Shown piece by piece: positions 17,379 through 26,222 of a stretch of 64,000 bases of DNA. The translations under genes were made by a program, and so were the position numbers. This stretch comes from CAXXIC01 sp049315325 (GTDB lineage: Bacteria; Bacteroidota; Bacteroidia; Bacteroidales; UBA7332). Below the pieces are notes generated by a model, which saw nothing but the letters and a program-made list of their open reading frames with translations, was not told where the DNA came from and ran no database searches. Numbering within the stretch: position 1 is the first letter of the stretch; each line of letters starts with the position of its first letter. Location: NCBI GenBank assembly GCA_049315325.1, contig JBMOKJ010000004.1:124001-188000 (forward strand), given 5' to 3'.

Positions 17379-18398
17379 TTATCGAATTAAGAAAGAGAAT
17401 TTATCAATATTTTTCAACGCAATTCCAGTACCGCGAGCAACCGCCAAAAGTGGGTCTTCAGCAATATGGAATGGGATGTTGATTTTTTCAGTCAAACGTT
17501 TGTCAAGACCGCGAAGCAATGCTCCACCACCTGCTAACCAAATTCCGTTGTTTACTACATCAGCATACAATTCAGGAGGAGTTTGCTCCAAAGCTGCCAA
17601 CACCGCAGTTTCGATTTTAGAAATCGATTTTTCGATGCAATGTGCCACTTCTTGATACGAAACTGGCACTTCCATTGGCAATGCTGTCATTTGGTTTGGT
17701 CCGCGAACGATAAAATCTTCTGGTGGATTTTCCAACTCTGTAAGAGCGGACCCAACGTGGATTTTGATTTGTTCTGCAGTACGTTCGCCCACACGGATGT
17801 TGTGCTGACGGCGCATATATTCCTGAATGTCGGCAGTCAAATCGTCACCCGCGATGCGGATAGATTTGTTCGACACGATACCACCCAGAGAGATAACAGC
17901 AATCTCTGTAGATCCTCCACCGATGTCAACAACCATGTTTCCTTCCGGAGCTTCCACGTCTAGTCCGATACCGATGGCAGCAGCCATTGGTTCGTAAATC
18001 AAATATACGTCGCGACCACCTGCGTGTTCTGCCGAGTCACGTACCGCACGAATCTCTACCTCGGTACTTCCCGAAGGAATGCTGATAACCATACGAAGCG
18101 AAGATGAAAACCAGCCATTTTTCGGCATTGCCATCTTAATCATTCCGCGCATCATCTGCTCGCAAGCATAGAAGTCGGCAATCACACCGTCGCGCAATGG
18201 GCGAATGGTGCGAATGTTTTCGTGGGTCTTTCCGTGCATCTGTTGGGCTTGCTGACCGACGGCAAGTAGCTTGTCGGTACGTCTGTCCAACGCTACGATA
18301 GAAGGCTCATCCACCACTATTTTACCATTATGAATAATGATAGAATTGGCGGTCCCGAGGTCCATCGCAATTTCCTGTGTTAAAGAGAATAATCCCAT
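17379..18398 (-). CDS. mreB: Rod shape-determining actin homologue MreB
   Basis: This cytoplasmic actin-like ATPase of 339 residues organises lateral wall synthesis. The phosphate-1 loop AMDLGTANSII, the phosphate-2 region MVVDIGGGSTEIAVISLGG and the adenosine motif GIWLAGGGALLRG are all visible. It is the first gene of the operon mreB-mreC-mreD-mrdA-rodA. Immediately upstream lies a run of five RACTTAY heptamers (18411-18445), which also occurs before purH and nuoB. Confidence 0.97.
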   Translation of the reverse strand: MGLFSLTQEIAMDLGTANSIIIHNGKIVVDEPSIVALDRRTDKLLAVGQQAQQMHGKTHENIRTIRPLRDGVIADFYACEQMMRGMIKMAMPKNGWFSSSLRMVISIPSGSTEVEIRAVRDSAEHAGGRDVYLIYEPMAAAIGIGLDVEAPEGNMVVDIGGGSTEIAVISLGGIVSNKSIRIAGDDLTADIQEYMRRQHNIRVGERTAEQIKIHVGSALTELENPPEDFIVRGPNQMTALPMEVPVSYQEVAHCIEKSISKIETAVLAALEQTPPELYADVVNNGIWLAGGGALLRGLDKRLTEKINIPFHIAEDPLLAVARGTGIALKNIDKFSFLIR

Positions 18399-18410
18399 TT
18401 ATTTAAATAT

Positions 18411-18445
18411 AAGTTATAAGTTATAAGTCAAAAGTTGTAAGTTGT
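18411..18445 (-). repeat. RACTTAY heptamer repeat, five units, upstream of mreB
   Basis: Read on the plus strand the units are AAGTTAT, AAGTTAT, AAGTCAA, AAGTTGT and AAGTTGT in exact 7-base register. Read toward mreB they are RACTTAY-like. They fall 13-47 bases before the mreB start, inside the leader. Confidence 0.75.
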
Positions 18446-18503
18446 TATTCAGCTAATTCATTAACTTCTATAACTTCTTAACTCCTTTAACATCTTGGAA
18501 AAA

Positions 18504-20027
18504 TCAATGTTTAAAGTGACGGAAACCAGTGGTAACCATCGACAATCCATTTTTGTTGCAATAGTCAATTGTATCTTGGTCGCGAACTGATCCGCCTGGT
18601 TGAATTACTGAAACAACACCTGCTTGATGAGCAATCTCCACGCAATCTGCGAAAGGGAAGAAAGCATCAGACGCCATCACCGTACCGCTCAAGTCAAATT
18701 CGAATGAGCTCGCTTTCTCAATCGCATGACGCAATGCATCTACGCGAGAAGTTTGCCCTACGCCGCTTGCTATCAGTTGATTATTTTTTGCTAATACAAT
18801 TGCGTTTGATTTGCTGTGTTTTACGATTTTATTGGCAAACAACAAATCTGCTATTTCTTGGTCAGAAACTTTTTTGATAGTTACCACTTTCAAATCGGCT
18901 GCTGTTTCTGTTTTCGAATCTTTATCTTGTACCAAAACGCCGTTCAACAATGTGCGCGACATTTGTCCGCCTTTAACTGGCTGTTTTTGAATCAGGATAA
19001 TGCGGTTTTTCTTAGAAGTTAACACTTCGAGCGCGTCCATATCGTAATCTGGAGCAATGATTACCTCGAAGAAAAGCTTGTTAATTTCTTCTGCACTTGC
19101 TTTGTCCATAATTTCGTTTGTGACTAACACGCCACCGAATGCCGAAACTGGATCGCCCGCCAATGCTTTGTTCCAAGCTTCGAGCATGGTCGGGGCAGAA
19201 GCCAATCCGCAGGCGTTGTTGTGTTTCAGAATGGCGAATGTCAAATCGTCGAATTCGGCGATGAGCGAAACGGCAGCATCAATATCGAGTAGGTTGTTGT
19301 ACGAAATTTCTTTTCCTTGAAGTTGCTCAAACATCTCTTCGAACTGTCCGTAGAAAACACCTTTTTGGTGAGGGTTTTCACCATATCGAAGCACTTTGGC
19401 GCTGTCTTTGGCACCGCGGAAATAGCTTCCTTCGTTGTCGTCGAAATAGTTGAAAATGGCTGCGTCGTAACCCGAAGAAACGGCAAATGCCTCTTTTGCA
19501 AACCAACGACGCTCTTCGAGAGTAGTTTGTGCACCTTGTTCTTCGAGAAGTTCAAGTAGGGGAGTATATTGCGCTTTCGAAGCTACGATGATCACATCTT
19601 TGTGGTTTTTGGCTGCTGCGCGAATCAGTGAAATGCCACCGATGTCAATTTTTTCGATAATCGCAGCGTCTTCTGCTCCAGATGCCACAGTTGCTTCGAA
19701 AGGATAAAGATCAACAATCACCAAGTCAATTTCAGGAATTTCGTATTGTTCGATTTGAGCTAAATCACCATCCAACTCGCGACGACAAAGAATTCCACCG
19801 AAAACTTTTGGGTGCAATGTCTTTACTCTTCCACCTAAAATAGATGGGTAACCTGTCAAATCTTCAACTGCCTCGCATGGATAACCCAATGATTCGATGA
19901 ACTCTTGAGTGCCTCCAGTTGAGATAAATTTTACTCCTTCATTGTGTAATTTAGTGATAATTTCGTCAAGCCCGTCTTTGTGGAAGACAGAAACTAATGC
20001 CGATTTTATCCTTTTGTTTTCTGACAT
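18504..20027 (-). CDS. purH: Bifunctional AICAR transformylase / IMP cyclohydrolase
   Basis: The protein (507 residues) catalyses the last two steps of IMP synthesis. The N-terminal MGS-like cyclohydrolase domain has KFISTGGTQEFIESLG and the ATIC hallmark HPKVFGGILCRR. The C-terminal transformylase domain has the YNNLLDIDAA, KHNNACG and DPVSAFGGV motifs, and ends in the usual GFRHFKH. It is followed by a 105-base spacer before mreB, in the same direction. A -7 box lies about 30 bases before the start and a heptamer repeat lies further upstream. Confidence 0.97.
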   Translation of the reverse strand: MSENKRIKSALVSVFHKDGLDEIITKLHNEGVKFISTGGTQEFIESLGYPCEAVEDLTGYPSILGGRVKTLHPKVFGGILCRRELDGDLAQIEQYEIPEIDLVIVDLYPFEATVASGAEDAAIIEKIDIGGISLIRAAAKNHKDVIIVASKAQYTPLLELLEEQGAQTTLEERRWFAKEAFAVSSGYDAAIFNYFDDNEGSYFRGAKDSAKVLRYGENPHQKGVFYGQFEEMFEQLQGKEISYNNLLDIDAAVSLIAEFDDLTFAILKHNNACGLASAPTMLEAWNKALAGDPVSAFGGVLVTNEIMDKASAEEINKLFFEVIIAPDYDMDALEVLTSKKNRIILIQKQPVKGGQMSRTLLNGVLVQDKDSKTETAADLKVVTIKKVSDQEIADLLFANKIVKHSKSNAIVLAKNNQLIASGVGQTSRVDALRHAIEKASSFEFDLSGTVMASDAFFPFADCVEIAHQAGVVSVIQPGGSVRDQDTIDYCNKNGLSMVTTGFRHFKH

Positions 20028-20053
20028 AAATTGCGCTTTGATTATAATTTTTG

Positions 20054-20061
20054 CAAAAGTA
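20054..20061 (-). promoter_or_regulatory. Candidate -7 box for purH
   Basis: TACTTTTGC on the minus strand matches TAnnTTTGY, 27-34 bases upstream of the purH start. No clear TTG is present at the -33 position. Confidence 0.45.
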
Positions 20062-20119
20062 CAAAATTCTGCTTTTAGTTCGTTGATTTTGAGGTTATAA
20101 TTTCATTAAAAAGAGACAT

Positions 20120-20147
20120 AAGTCGTAAGTCATAAGTTGTAAGTCGA
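20120..20147 (-). repeat. RACTTAY heptamer repeat, four units, between lpxB and purH
   Basis: The plus-strand units AAGTCGT, AAGTCAT, AAGTTGT and AAGTCGA are in exact 7-base register. The orientation relative to the downstream gene (purH) is the same as for the copy before mreB. Confidence 0.75.
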
Positions 20148-20157
20148 AAGAGGGTTT

Positions 20158-21312
20158 TTAAATCTCTATTTGGTGAGTTGCAGAAGTAGTTAAATGGTTA
20201 ATAATTGCCTTGGCAGCATGCTCTGGTGCTCCAGGTTCTCCTAGTTTTTTGCTCATTTCGGTATAGCCTTGAAGTATCCCTTGACGATACGTTTTGTTTT
20301 CAAGCAGATTTTGAAGTTCATCTTTCAGACTTTCGGCTGAGGCTTTGTAGCCGAGCAACTCTTTGACCACTGCACGATCTTCGATTAAATTGACCAAGGA
20401 TACGAACCTGACTTTCAGTAACTTTTCCATAATGGCATAAAGCAATTTTCCACCGCTGGCGTAGTACGAAACAGCTTGCGGAACACCGAAAATGGCTGTT
20501 TCCAATGTGGCTGTACCGGAAGTGACAAGTGCGGCCTGAGCATGTTGAAGCAGTGCATAAGTTTGGCCGAAAACGATGCGAACGTTTGTGTTTGCGATGT
20601 AACTTTGGTAGTGATTCTCTTCGATGCCAGGTGCTCCAGCAATGATAAACTGATATTCGGGGAAGGAATTCGATGCCTCTAGCATCAGCGATAAATTCTT
20701 CTTAATTTCCTGTTTACGGCTTCCTGCCAAAAGTGCGACAATAGGCTTTTCGTTAAGTTTATTTCTTGATAAAAACTCATCAGATTTTGGGTGATTCTGC
20801 TGAAAATGATGGATCTCGTCGAGCGTAGGATTGCCAACGTAGGTGATGGGGTAATTATGTTTGGCATAAAACGGGACTTCGAAAGGCAGAATTGAAAGCA
20901 TCACATCAACATAACGTTTGATATCTTTGATGCGGTACTCTTTCCATGCCCATATTTTAGGGGAAATGTAGTAGTGAACGGGAATTGAAAGCTCTTGTTT
21001 TACGAATTTTGCAATTTTCAGGTTGAATCCGGGATAATCCACAAGAATCACCACATCGGGTGCGAATTTTCGAATTTCAGTCTTGCAAATCTCCATGTTT
21101 CGGAGGATGGTGCGCAGGTTGAGCAACACTGGAATAAAACCCATAAAGGCCAACTCGCGGTAATGCTTGATGAGTGTGCCGCCTTCTTGTACCATCAAAT
21201 CTCCACCGAAGAAGCGAAATACCGCTTTCGGGTCTTGCACTTTGAGTTCGCGCATTAGGTGTGCGGCGTGCAGGTCACCTGATGCTTCTCCTGCTATGAT
21301 GAAATAGTTCAT
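20158..21312 (-). CDS. lpxB: Lipid-A-disaccharide synthase
   Basis: This peripheral inner-membrane GT19 glycosyltransferase condenses UDP-2,3-diacylglucosamine with lipid X in lipid A synthesis. The 384 residues begin with the family signature YFIIAGEASGDLHAAHLM. The C-terminal half has LLAGSRKQEIKKN and SGTATLETAIFGVPQAVSYY, which form the UDP-binding region. It confirms a Gram-negative envelope. It lies downstream of surE, with a small DUF1272 gene between them, all on the same strand. Confidence 0.96.
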   Translation of the reverse strand: MNYFIIAGEASGDLHAAHLMRELKVQDPKAVFRFFGGDLMVQEGGTLIKHYRELAFMGFIPVLLNLRTILRNMEICKTEIRKFAPDVVILVDYPGFNLKIAKFVKQELSIPVHYYISPKIWAWKEYRIKDIKRYVDVMLSILPFEVPFYAKHNYPITYVGNPTLDEIHHFQQNHPKSDEFLSRNKLNEKPIVALLAGSRKQEIKKNLSLMLEASNSFPEYQFIIAGAPGIEENHYQSYIANTNVRIVFGQTYALLQHAQAALVTSGTATLETAIFGVPQAVSYYASGGKLLYAIMEKLLKVRFVSLVNLIEDRAVVKELLGYKASAESLKDELQNLLENKTYRQGILQGYTEMSKKLGEPGAPEHAAKAIINHLTTSATHQIEI

Positions 21313-21329
21313 TTTTTGAATATTGTTAC

Positions 21330-21611
21330 TTACCGTTTTCTTGGTTCAATATGTTTGTTTATTATCAAGAATTTGTTGAATTCAATAGGGGCAAATACTC
21401 TGTCTGCACGCATTGGGGATTTTACTAATAGCTTATGTGGTCTTGTCGGTCGTCGTTCTAGTCCACCTCCACAATTTGGACAAACATTGTGCAGGACATT
21501 TTCAACGCAATCTGTGCAAAATGTACATTCAAAAGAGCAAATCATTGCTTCAGAAGATTCATTGGGTAGGTTTTTGCCACAATGCTCGCAATTTTTTCTT
21601 AATTCTAACAT
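21330..21611 (-). CDS. DUF1272 small zinc-ribbon-like protein
   Basis: The protein is recognisable from the opening MLELRKNCEHCGKNLP, the central ICSFECTFCTDC and the later CPNCGG...RRPTRP, the layout of the DUF1272 family. Eight or more cysteines in CxxC-like pairs point to two bound zinc ions. The function of the family is unknown. I start at 21611 (93 residues) because family members open at this Met; an in-frame ATG at 21656 would add 15 residues. The gene sits between surE and lpxB, a pair that is often adjacent in Bacteroidetes, so it may be a later insertion. Its C-terminus is basic (EPRKR). Confidence 0.8.
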   Translation of the reverse strand: MLELRKNCEHCGKNLPNESSEAMICSFECTFCTDCVENVLHNVCPNCGGGLERRPTRPHKLLVKSPMRADRVFAPIEFNKFLIINKHIEPRKR

Positions 21612-21661
21612 CGTTGAATTGTTTTGATAGTTCGAAATTAATTTCTTTGCGTTCAATTCAT

Positions 21662-22435
21662 TTACTTCAATCTTGTTTTCAATTCATCCATATAATGATA
21701 AGCCGTAAGGTCGATTTGGCAGGGAACGACCGACACGTAGCTGTTGTTTAGCGCCCATTCGCAGGTGTCTTCAGCTTCGGGTTCGCGGTTATGCATCGAG
21801 CCGGTTAACCAAAAGTAGTGGCCACCAAATGGATCGGTGCGTTTATCATATTCTTCCATCCATACAGCATCTGTTTGTCGGCAGATGCGTATTCCTTCAA
21901 TTTCGGGCGTATCGGGGATGTTCACGTTGAGGCAAACGCCTTTGGGAACGCTATTTTTGAGGACATCTTCTGCAATTGTGCGCACATATTTTTCCGTTAC
22001 TGCAAAATCTGCATTCGGAAAATAGTTACAAAACGAAAACCCGATGGAGGGTATTCCTGCGATGCAACCTTCAATCACAGCACCCATAGTACCTGAGTAG
22101 TGAATGTTAACTGCCGAATTCGAGCCGTGGTTGATGCCCGATACAATCAGATCTGGTTTGCGATGCAATAGTTGGTTGAATGCTAATTTGATACAATCGA
22201 CAGGAGTGCCGTTGCATTTATATATTGAAACGTCGCCCTCTTCACTCACTTTGCTAAAACGAAGCGGAGTGTGTGGCGTGATGGCGCTCGACTGACCTGA
22301 GCGGGCAGAATCAGGAGCCATAACCACAATTTGTCCCAATCCGCGAATGCTGTGGATGAGCGATGCAATACCTTTGGCCTCGTAGCCGTCGTCGTTGGTG
22401 ACTAATATGAGTGGCTTGTTTGTTGTGTGAATCAT
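21662..22435 (-). CDS. surE: 5'/3'-nucleotidase SurE
   Basis: This metal-dependent nucleoside monophosphate phosphatase of 257 residues has the family N-terminus ILVTNDDGYEAKGIASL, in which the paired Asp bind the divalent metal. Further motifs are APDSARSGQSSAIT, VSGINHGSNSA and SGTMGAVIEG. It acts in the cytoplasm in nucleotide salvage and stationary-phase survival. It is encoded upstream of DUF1272 and lpxB on the same strand and probably shares their transcript. Confidence 0.95.
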   Translation of the reverse strand: MIHTTNKPLILVTNDDGYEAKGIASLIHSIRGLGQIVVMAPDSARSGQSSAITPHTPLRFSKVSEEGDVSIYKCNGTPVDCIKLAFNQLLHRKPDLIVSGINHGSNSAVNIHYSGTMGAVIEGCIAGIPSIGFSFCNYFPNADFAVTEKYVRTIAEDVLKNSVPKGVCLNVNIPDTPEIEGIRICRQTDAVWMEEYDKRTDPFGGHYFWLTGSMHNREPEAEDTCEWALNNSYVSVVPCQIDLTAYHYMDELKTRLK

Positions 22436-22487
22436 ATTACGAATTCTTAATTAGCGAATTTGCAATTACATTATTGGCAAATTGAAT

Positions 22488-22946
22488 TTATTTCTTAAAC
22501 GCTCGATCCATTTCGCGGCGGTCGTCTTTCTCTCGTAGAGAATCGCGCTTGTCGTACTCTTTCTTTCCTTTAGCGGTGAAAATAACAAGCTTAGCCAATC
22601 CTTTTTCGTTGATAAAGAGTTTGCTCGGTATGATGGTGTAACCAGTCTCTTTGGTGGCTTTGAGCAACTTAGCGAGTTCTTTTTTTGAAAGCAATAATTT
22701 CCTGTCGCGACGCGGTTGGTGATTGTTGTAACTGCCAAAAAAGTATTCCGCAATGTGCATATTTTTTATCCAGAGTTCACCATTGGCGAAGAAGCAGAAG
22801 GTGTCGACCAGACTTGCTTTGCCTAGTCGTATGGCTTTGATTTCAGTGCCTGTCAGCACAATGCCAGCCACATACTGATCGACCAACTCGTAGTCGAAAC
22901 TGGCACGCTTATTTTTGATATTTATATTGCTTGATAAAATTTTCAT
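22488..22946 (-). CDS. smpB: SsrA-binding protein SmpB
   Basis: This RNA-binding partner of tmRNA in trans-translation has 152 residues. Family features are IKNKRASFDYELVDQYVAGI, the GTEIKAIRLGKASLVD segment and the basic tail KGKKEYDKRDSLREKDDRREMDRA, which becomes helical in the ribosomal decoding site. A tmRNA gene is not seen in the window. The gene is between the Yip1-like protein and surE, same strand, with a 52-base gap to surE. Confidence 0.96.
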   Translation of the reverse strand: MKILSSNINIKNKRASFDYELVDQYVAGIVLTGTEIKAIRLGKASLVDTFCFFANGELWIKNMHIAEYFFGSYNNHQPRRDRKLLLSKKELAKLLKATKETGYTIIPSKLFINEKGLAKLVIFTAKGKKEYDKRDSLREKDDRREMDRAFKK

Positions 22947-22982
22947 TGCAGATTTTATGGTGAAAATGGGATTTCAGAATGC

Positions 22983-23552
22983 TTAATGAGCGTGCATTCC
23001 GGGCATCAATGTGTAGAGAATTTTCTCAATAATAAGTGGAGACGTTAGAATTAAAACGGTTGAAGTTGCTGCAAAAAGAACTCTCTTTTTTTCGTCAACT
23101 TGAATGAATTCTTCGACCGAACTCCACATGATGTAGAAAACCGTTAGGTTGGCCACACGAATAAAAAAAAGGTCGGGCATCAGTTCTAGAACAGCACTAA
23201 TAACGAATGTGATTCCCATCGCATAACCCACAAACCGCTGAAAAAACTTGATATCACCTTCGAGTTTAAACCAACGGTTGGAAGTTTGTTTAATGAAGAA
23301 TGTTGCCATATAATAACCCGCAAAAAGGCTGGTGAATACCACTGTGGCTTCTTTGAGTGAGTTTTGAATGTTCGATTCACCGTTGCCGAGCAATTCGCCA
23401 ACGAAGGCACACAGCGTGGCAATACCAATCAATGGATATATAAAATGGCTTAAAAACTCTTCGTGCGATTCGGTGAGGTCGGCAATGATTTTCCACGCTT
23501 TTGTGGGTTGCACCACTAATAAAACCAGTATTTCGAGAATATTCTTAAACAT
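22983..23552 (-). CDS. Yip1-family integral membrane protein
   Basis: This 189-residue protein has about five hydrophobic segments and the opening KAWKIIADLTESHEEFLSHFIYPLIG, the Yip1 pattern of Bacteroidetes in which an amphipathic W...I segment precedes the helices. No function is established for bacterial members. It is preceded by a short leader with a good -7 box (23577-23570) and followed 36 bases later by smpB. It ends in a histidine-containing tail (PGMHAH). Confidence 0.75.
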   Translation of the reverse strand: MFKNILEILVLLVVQPTKAWKIIADLTESHEEFLSHFIYPLIGIATLCAFVGELLGNGESNIQNSLKEATVVFTSLFAGYYMATFFIKQTSNRWFKLEGDIKFFQRFVGYAMGITFVISAVLELMPDLFFIRVANLTVFYIMWSSVEEFIQVDEKKRVLFAATSTVLILTSPLIIEKILYTLMPGMHAH

Positions 23553-23569
23553 AAGTCAACTATTTAGGG

Positions 23570-23577
23570 CAAAGATA
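23570..23577 (-). promoter_or_regulatory. Candidate -7 box for the Yip1-like gene (and smpB)
   Basis: TATCTTTGC on the minus strand fits TAnnTTTGY. A TTG lies 22 bases further upstream (23602-23600), slightly beyond the normal spacing. Confidence 0.5.
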
Positions 23578-23618
23578 GAAAATATTTTTCGAAGGGTGGC
23601 AAAAATCGGGTTTTCAGG

Positions 23619-23652
23619 AAAAAAGCAAGGCACTCCCCAAAGAGAATGCCTT
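23619..23652 (-). terminator. Terminator after the small lysine-rich secreted protein
   Basis: On the minus strand AAGGCATTCTC and GGGAGTGCCTT pair around a TTTG loop and are followed by GCTTTTTT. Confidence 0.85.
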
Positions 23653-23677
23653 TTGTAATTGTGATTTAAAATTAGTT

Positions 23678-24055
23678 TTATTTTTTTGTTTTCTTTTTCT
23701 TCTTGGTTGTTGTCGTTTTTGTTTTGGTAGCATCAGTTTTTGCAGCTTCTTTTGGCGCTACAATAGATTGAGCAGGTGCTGGTTCAGCAGGCTTTTCGTC
23801 GATATAATCTGCTACAGCTTGTGCTTTCTTGTCGATGGCTGCTTTTACGTTTGCTTTCACATTCGCTGCTGCTCCTGGCAAAATAGGATCAGTCACTTTG
23901 CTTGTTTTGCTGACAGCAGAATCTACTTTAACTTGCGTTTTTCCAGTTTTTGCATTGATGGCTTCTTTCGCTTGATTGACAAGCGCTGTTCCGATTTGAG
24001 CAGATGCAGAAACTGCAAATACCATTGTTGCGATAATAAGAATTGATTTTTTCAT
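23678..24055 (-). CDS. Small secreted lysine/alanine-rich protein, unknown function
   Basis: I do not recognise a family. The protein (125 residues from the chosen start) has a clear signal peptide ending at SASAQ (about residue 20), followed by an alanine/lysine-rich, probably helical middle and a low-complexity tail of Thr and Lys (TKTKTTTTKKKKKTKK). I start at 24055 because the signal peptide begins at MKKSILII; an earlier ATG at 24127 adds a non-signal extension that overlaps the upstream htpG terminator. The highly basic tail might bind nucleic acid or acidic surface polymers. It has its own terminator and promoter candidate, so it is a single-gene unit. Confidence 0.65.
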   Translation of the reverse strand: MKKSILIIATMVFAVSASAQIGTALVNQAKEAINAKTGKTQVKVDSAVSKTSKVTDPILPGAAANVKANVKAAIDKKAQAVADYIDEKPAEPAPAQSIVAPKEAAKTDATKTKTTTTKKKKKTKK

Positions 24056-24081
24056 AAGTGTCCTATTTGAGTTAGAAAGTT

Positions 24082-24110
24082 CAAAATTAATGATTTTCGC
24101 GAAATAACAA
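24082..24110 (-). promoter_or_regulatory. Candidate promoter of the small secreted protein gene
   Basis: TTG (24110-24108) and TAATTTTG (24089-24082) on the minus strand are separated by 18 bases, one less than usual. The following base is A rather than the preferred pyrimidine. Confidence 0.4.
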
Positions 24111-24140
24111 AAATAAGGCGCTCTCAATCGAAAGCGCCTT
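24108..24140 (-). terminator. Terminator after htpG
   Basis: An 11-bp stem AAGGCGCTTTC/GAGAGCGCCTT with a GATT loop is followed by ATTTTTG on the minus strand. Confidence 0.88.
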
Positions 24141-24170
24141 ACTCAATTATTCAGTTATTCAATTACTCAG

Positions 24171-26222
24171 TTAGAGCATATCTACACTTCTCTTGATGAA
24201 GTTGCTCAGCGATTCGCCTTTCAGCATTCCGTTAGAGAGGAGGGCTATGTCGATCAGCTGGCTCACGAGTTTGTTGCTCGTAGCATAATCTGCCAAAATG
24301 GAGTTGCGATGCGCTTCCAGTTCGGTGATTTGCTTGTTGCTGTTGTCGATTTCCTCTTTCTCTGCTGTCGGAATCTCTTCTGATTTCAGCTTTTCGTGTG
24401 CTGCTTTCAGTGCATCACGTTTGCCTTTTGCTGCGTTGATGTCTGCCAACACGGGTGAAAGTTTCTCGCCGCACGCCGACTTCTCGTCTTCGAGGATGCG
24501 TTTCACCAATGCATGTTCGGTGTTGAGCACGAGGTTGTAGCTGTCGGGTAGTTCGCCGTAGAAGTTCATGCCCGGTTGCATTGCCGACATCTCTTTCATG
24601 CGGCGGATATACTCGCTTTGCGTAACCATCACTGGTTGCGAGGTTTCGCCCAATGCTTCGAAGGTGACGATGAAGTTTTTCTTGTCGTCTTTCGGCAATT
24701 GTGAGCTAAACACTTGCTGAATAGCCGTTCTCTCTTCTTCCGAAAGTTCCACCTGTTTGTGAGTATCTTTTGGAATCAGTTTTTCGATTACATCCGAATC
24801 CACTCGCACGAAGCGTGATTTCTCAAACTTTTGTTCCATTTTTCCCAAGAAGTGAACATCGAGTTGTCCGTCCATCATCAACACATCGTAACCTTTCGAT
24901 TTCGCTGCGTCGATGTAGCTGTATTGGTGTTCGCGGTCGGTAGAGTAGAGGTAAACGAGGGTGTCGTCTTTGTCTTTCTGACCACTTTCGATGAGCGTTT
25001 TATACTCTTCGAGGGTGAAATATTGGTTGTCGCTATTTTTCAACAATACAAATTTTTCAGCACGTTCGTAGAACTTCTCGTCGGTCAGCATTCCGTATTG
25101 GATGATGATGTTGAGGCTGTCCCACTTCTCTTCGAACTGTTTGCGGTCTTCTTTGAAAATCTCTTGCAGGCGGTCGGCTACCTTTTTGGTGATGTGGCTC
25201 GAAATTTTCTTCACGTTGCCATCGCTTTGCAGATACGAACGCGATACGTTCAATGGAATGTCCGGCGAGTCGATTACTCCGTGCATCAGCGTGAGGAATT
25301 CGGGTACGATGCCTTCTACCGAGTCAGTCACAAATACCTGATTGCTGTAGAGCTGAATCTTGTTGCGCGTTGGTTCGATGTTGGCTTTCAGTTTCGGGAA
25401 GTAGAGAATTCCGGTCAGTTTGAACGGAAAATCTACGTTGAGGTGAATCCAGAACAACGGTTCGTCGCTCATTGGGTAGAGCGAAGAGTAGAATTTCTTG
25501 TAATCTTCCTCTTTCAAATCGGCAGGTTTTTTGGTCCATGCCGGAGAGGTTTCGTTAATCAGTTTATCTTTGTCCGTATCCACATATTTGCCATCTTTCC
25601 ACTCTTGCTCTTTGCCAAAAACCACCTCGATAGGCAAGAATTTGCAATATTTGGTCAGTAAACCTTCGATGCGCGACGTTTCGAGAAACTCTTTGTTTTC
25701 GTCGTCGATGTAGAGGATAATGTCCGTTCCGCGGCTGTCGCGAGTAGCAGGTTCGAGGATGTACTCGGGGTTGCCTTCGCACGACCATTTCACGGCTTCG
25801 GCGTTTTCTTTGTGCGAAAGGGTGACGATTTCTACCTTTTTCGATACCATAAACGAAGAGTAGAAGCCGAGTCCGAAGTGACCGATAATAGCTGCTGCGT
25901 CGTTTTTGTATTTATCCATAAACTCCTCTGCACCGGAGAAAGCGATTTGGTTGATGTATTTCTCAACGTCTTCCGCCGTCATGCCGATACCGCGGTCGCT
26001 GAAGGTGAGAGTGCCTTTCTCTTTGTCGATGTTCACAGAGACTTTCAGTTCGCCCAATTCGCCTTTGAATTCGCCCACCGAAGCCAGCGTTTTCAACTTT
26101 TGTGAAGCATCTACGGCATTCGAAACTAATTCGCGCACGAAAATCTCGTGGTCGCTGTACAAAAACTTCTTGATGATGGGGAAAATGTTGTCTGTCGTTA
26201 CCCCAATGTTTCCTTTTTGCAT
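24171..26222 (-). CDS. htpG: Molecular chaperone HtpG (Hsp90)
   Basis: This cytoplasmic Hsp90 homologue of 683 residues opens with KGNIGVTTDNIFPIIKKFLYSDHEIFVRELVSNAVDA, in which the Glu and Asn of ELVSNAVDA belong to the GHKL ATP site. It continues with FSDRGIGMTAEDV and IGHFGLGFYSSFMV. The middle and dimerisation domains are complete. I chose the ATG at 26222, since the longer frame from 26306 adds 28 residues without similarity. It is a single-gene unit with a strong terminator. A 276-codon open frame on the opposite strand (24831-25661) is a composition shadow. Confidence 0.96.
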   Translation of the reverse strand: MQKGNIGVTTDNIFPIIKKFLYSDHEIFVRELVSNAVDASQKLKTLASVGEFKGELGELKVSVNIDKEKGTLTFSDRGIGMTAEDVEKYINQIAFSGAEEFMDKYKNDAAAIIGHFGLGFYSSFMVSKKVEIVTLSHKENAEAVKWSCEGNPEYILEPATRDSRGTDIILYIDDENKEFLETSRIEGLLTKYCKFLPIEVVFGKEQEWKDGKYVDTDKDKLINETSPAWTKKPADLKEEDYKKFYSSLYPMSDEPLFWIHLNVDFPFKLTGILYFPKLKANIEPTRNKIQLYSNQVFVTDSVEGIVPEFLTLMHGVIDSPDIPLNVSRSYLQSDGNVKKISSHITKKVADRLQEIFKEDRKQFEEKWDSLNIIIQYGMLTDEKFYERAEKFVLLKNSDNQYFTLEEYKTLIESGQKDKDDTLVYLYSTDREHQYSYIDAAKSKGYDVLMMDGQLDVHFLGKMEQKFEKSRFVRVDSDVIEKLIPKDTHKQVELSEEERTAIQQVFSSQLPKDDKKNFIVTFEALGETSQPVMVTQSEYIRRMKEMSAMQPGMNFYGELPDSYNLVLNTEHALVKRILEDEKSACGEKLSPVLADINAAKGKRDALKAAHEKLKSEEIPTAEKEEIDNSNKQITELEAHRNSILADYATSNKLVSQLIDIALLSNGMLKGESLSNFIKRSVDML

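Noticed and set aside
24831..25661. 276-codon frame opposite htpG
   Set aside because: It is a mirror of the htpG coding sequence, rich in Phe/Val/His/Arg as expected from antisense of Lys/Glu codons; no signals precede it.
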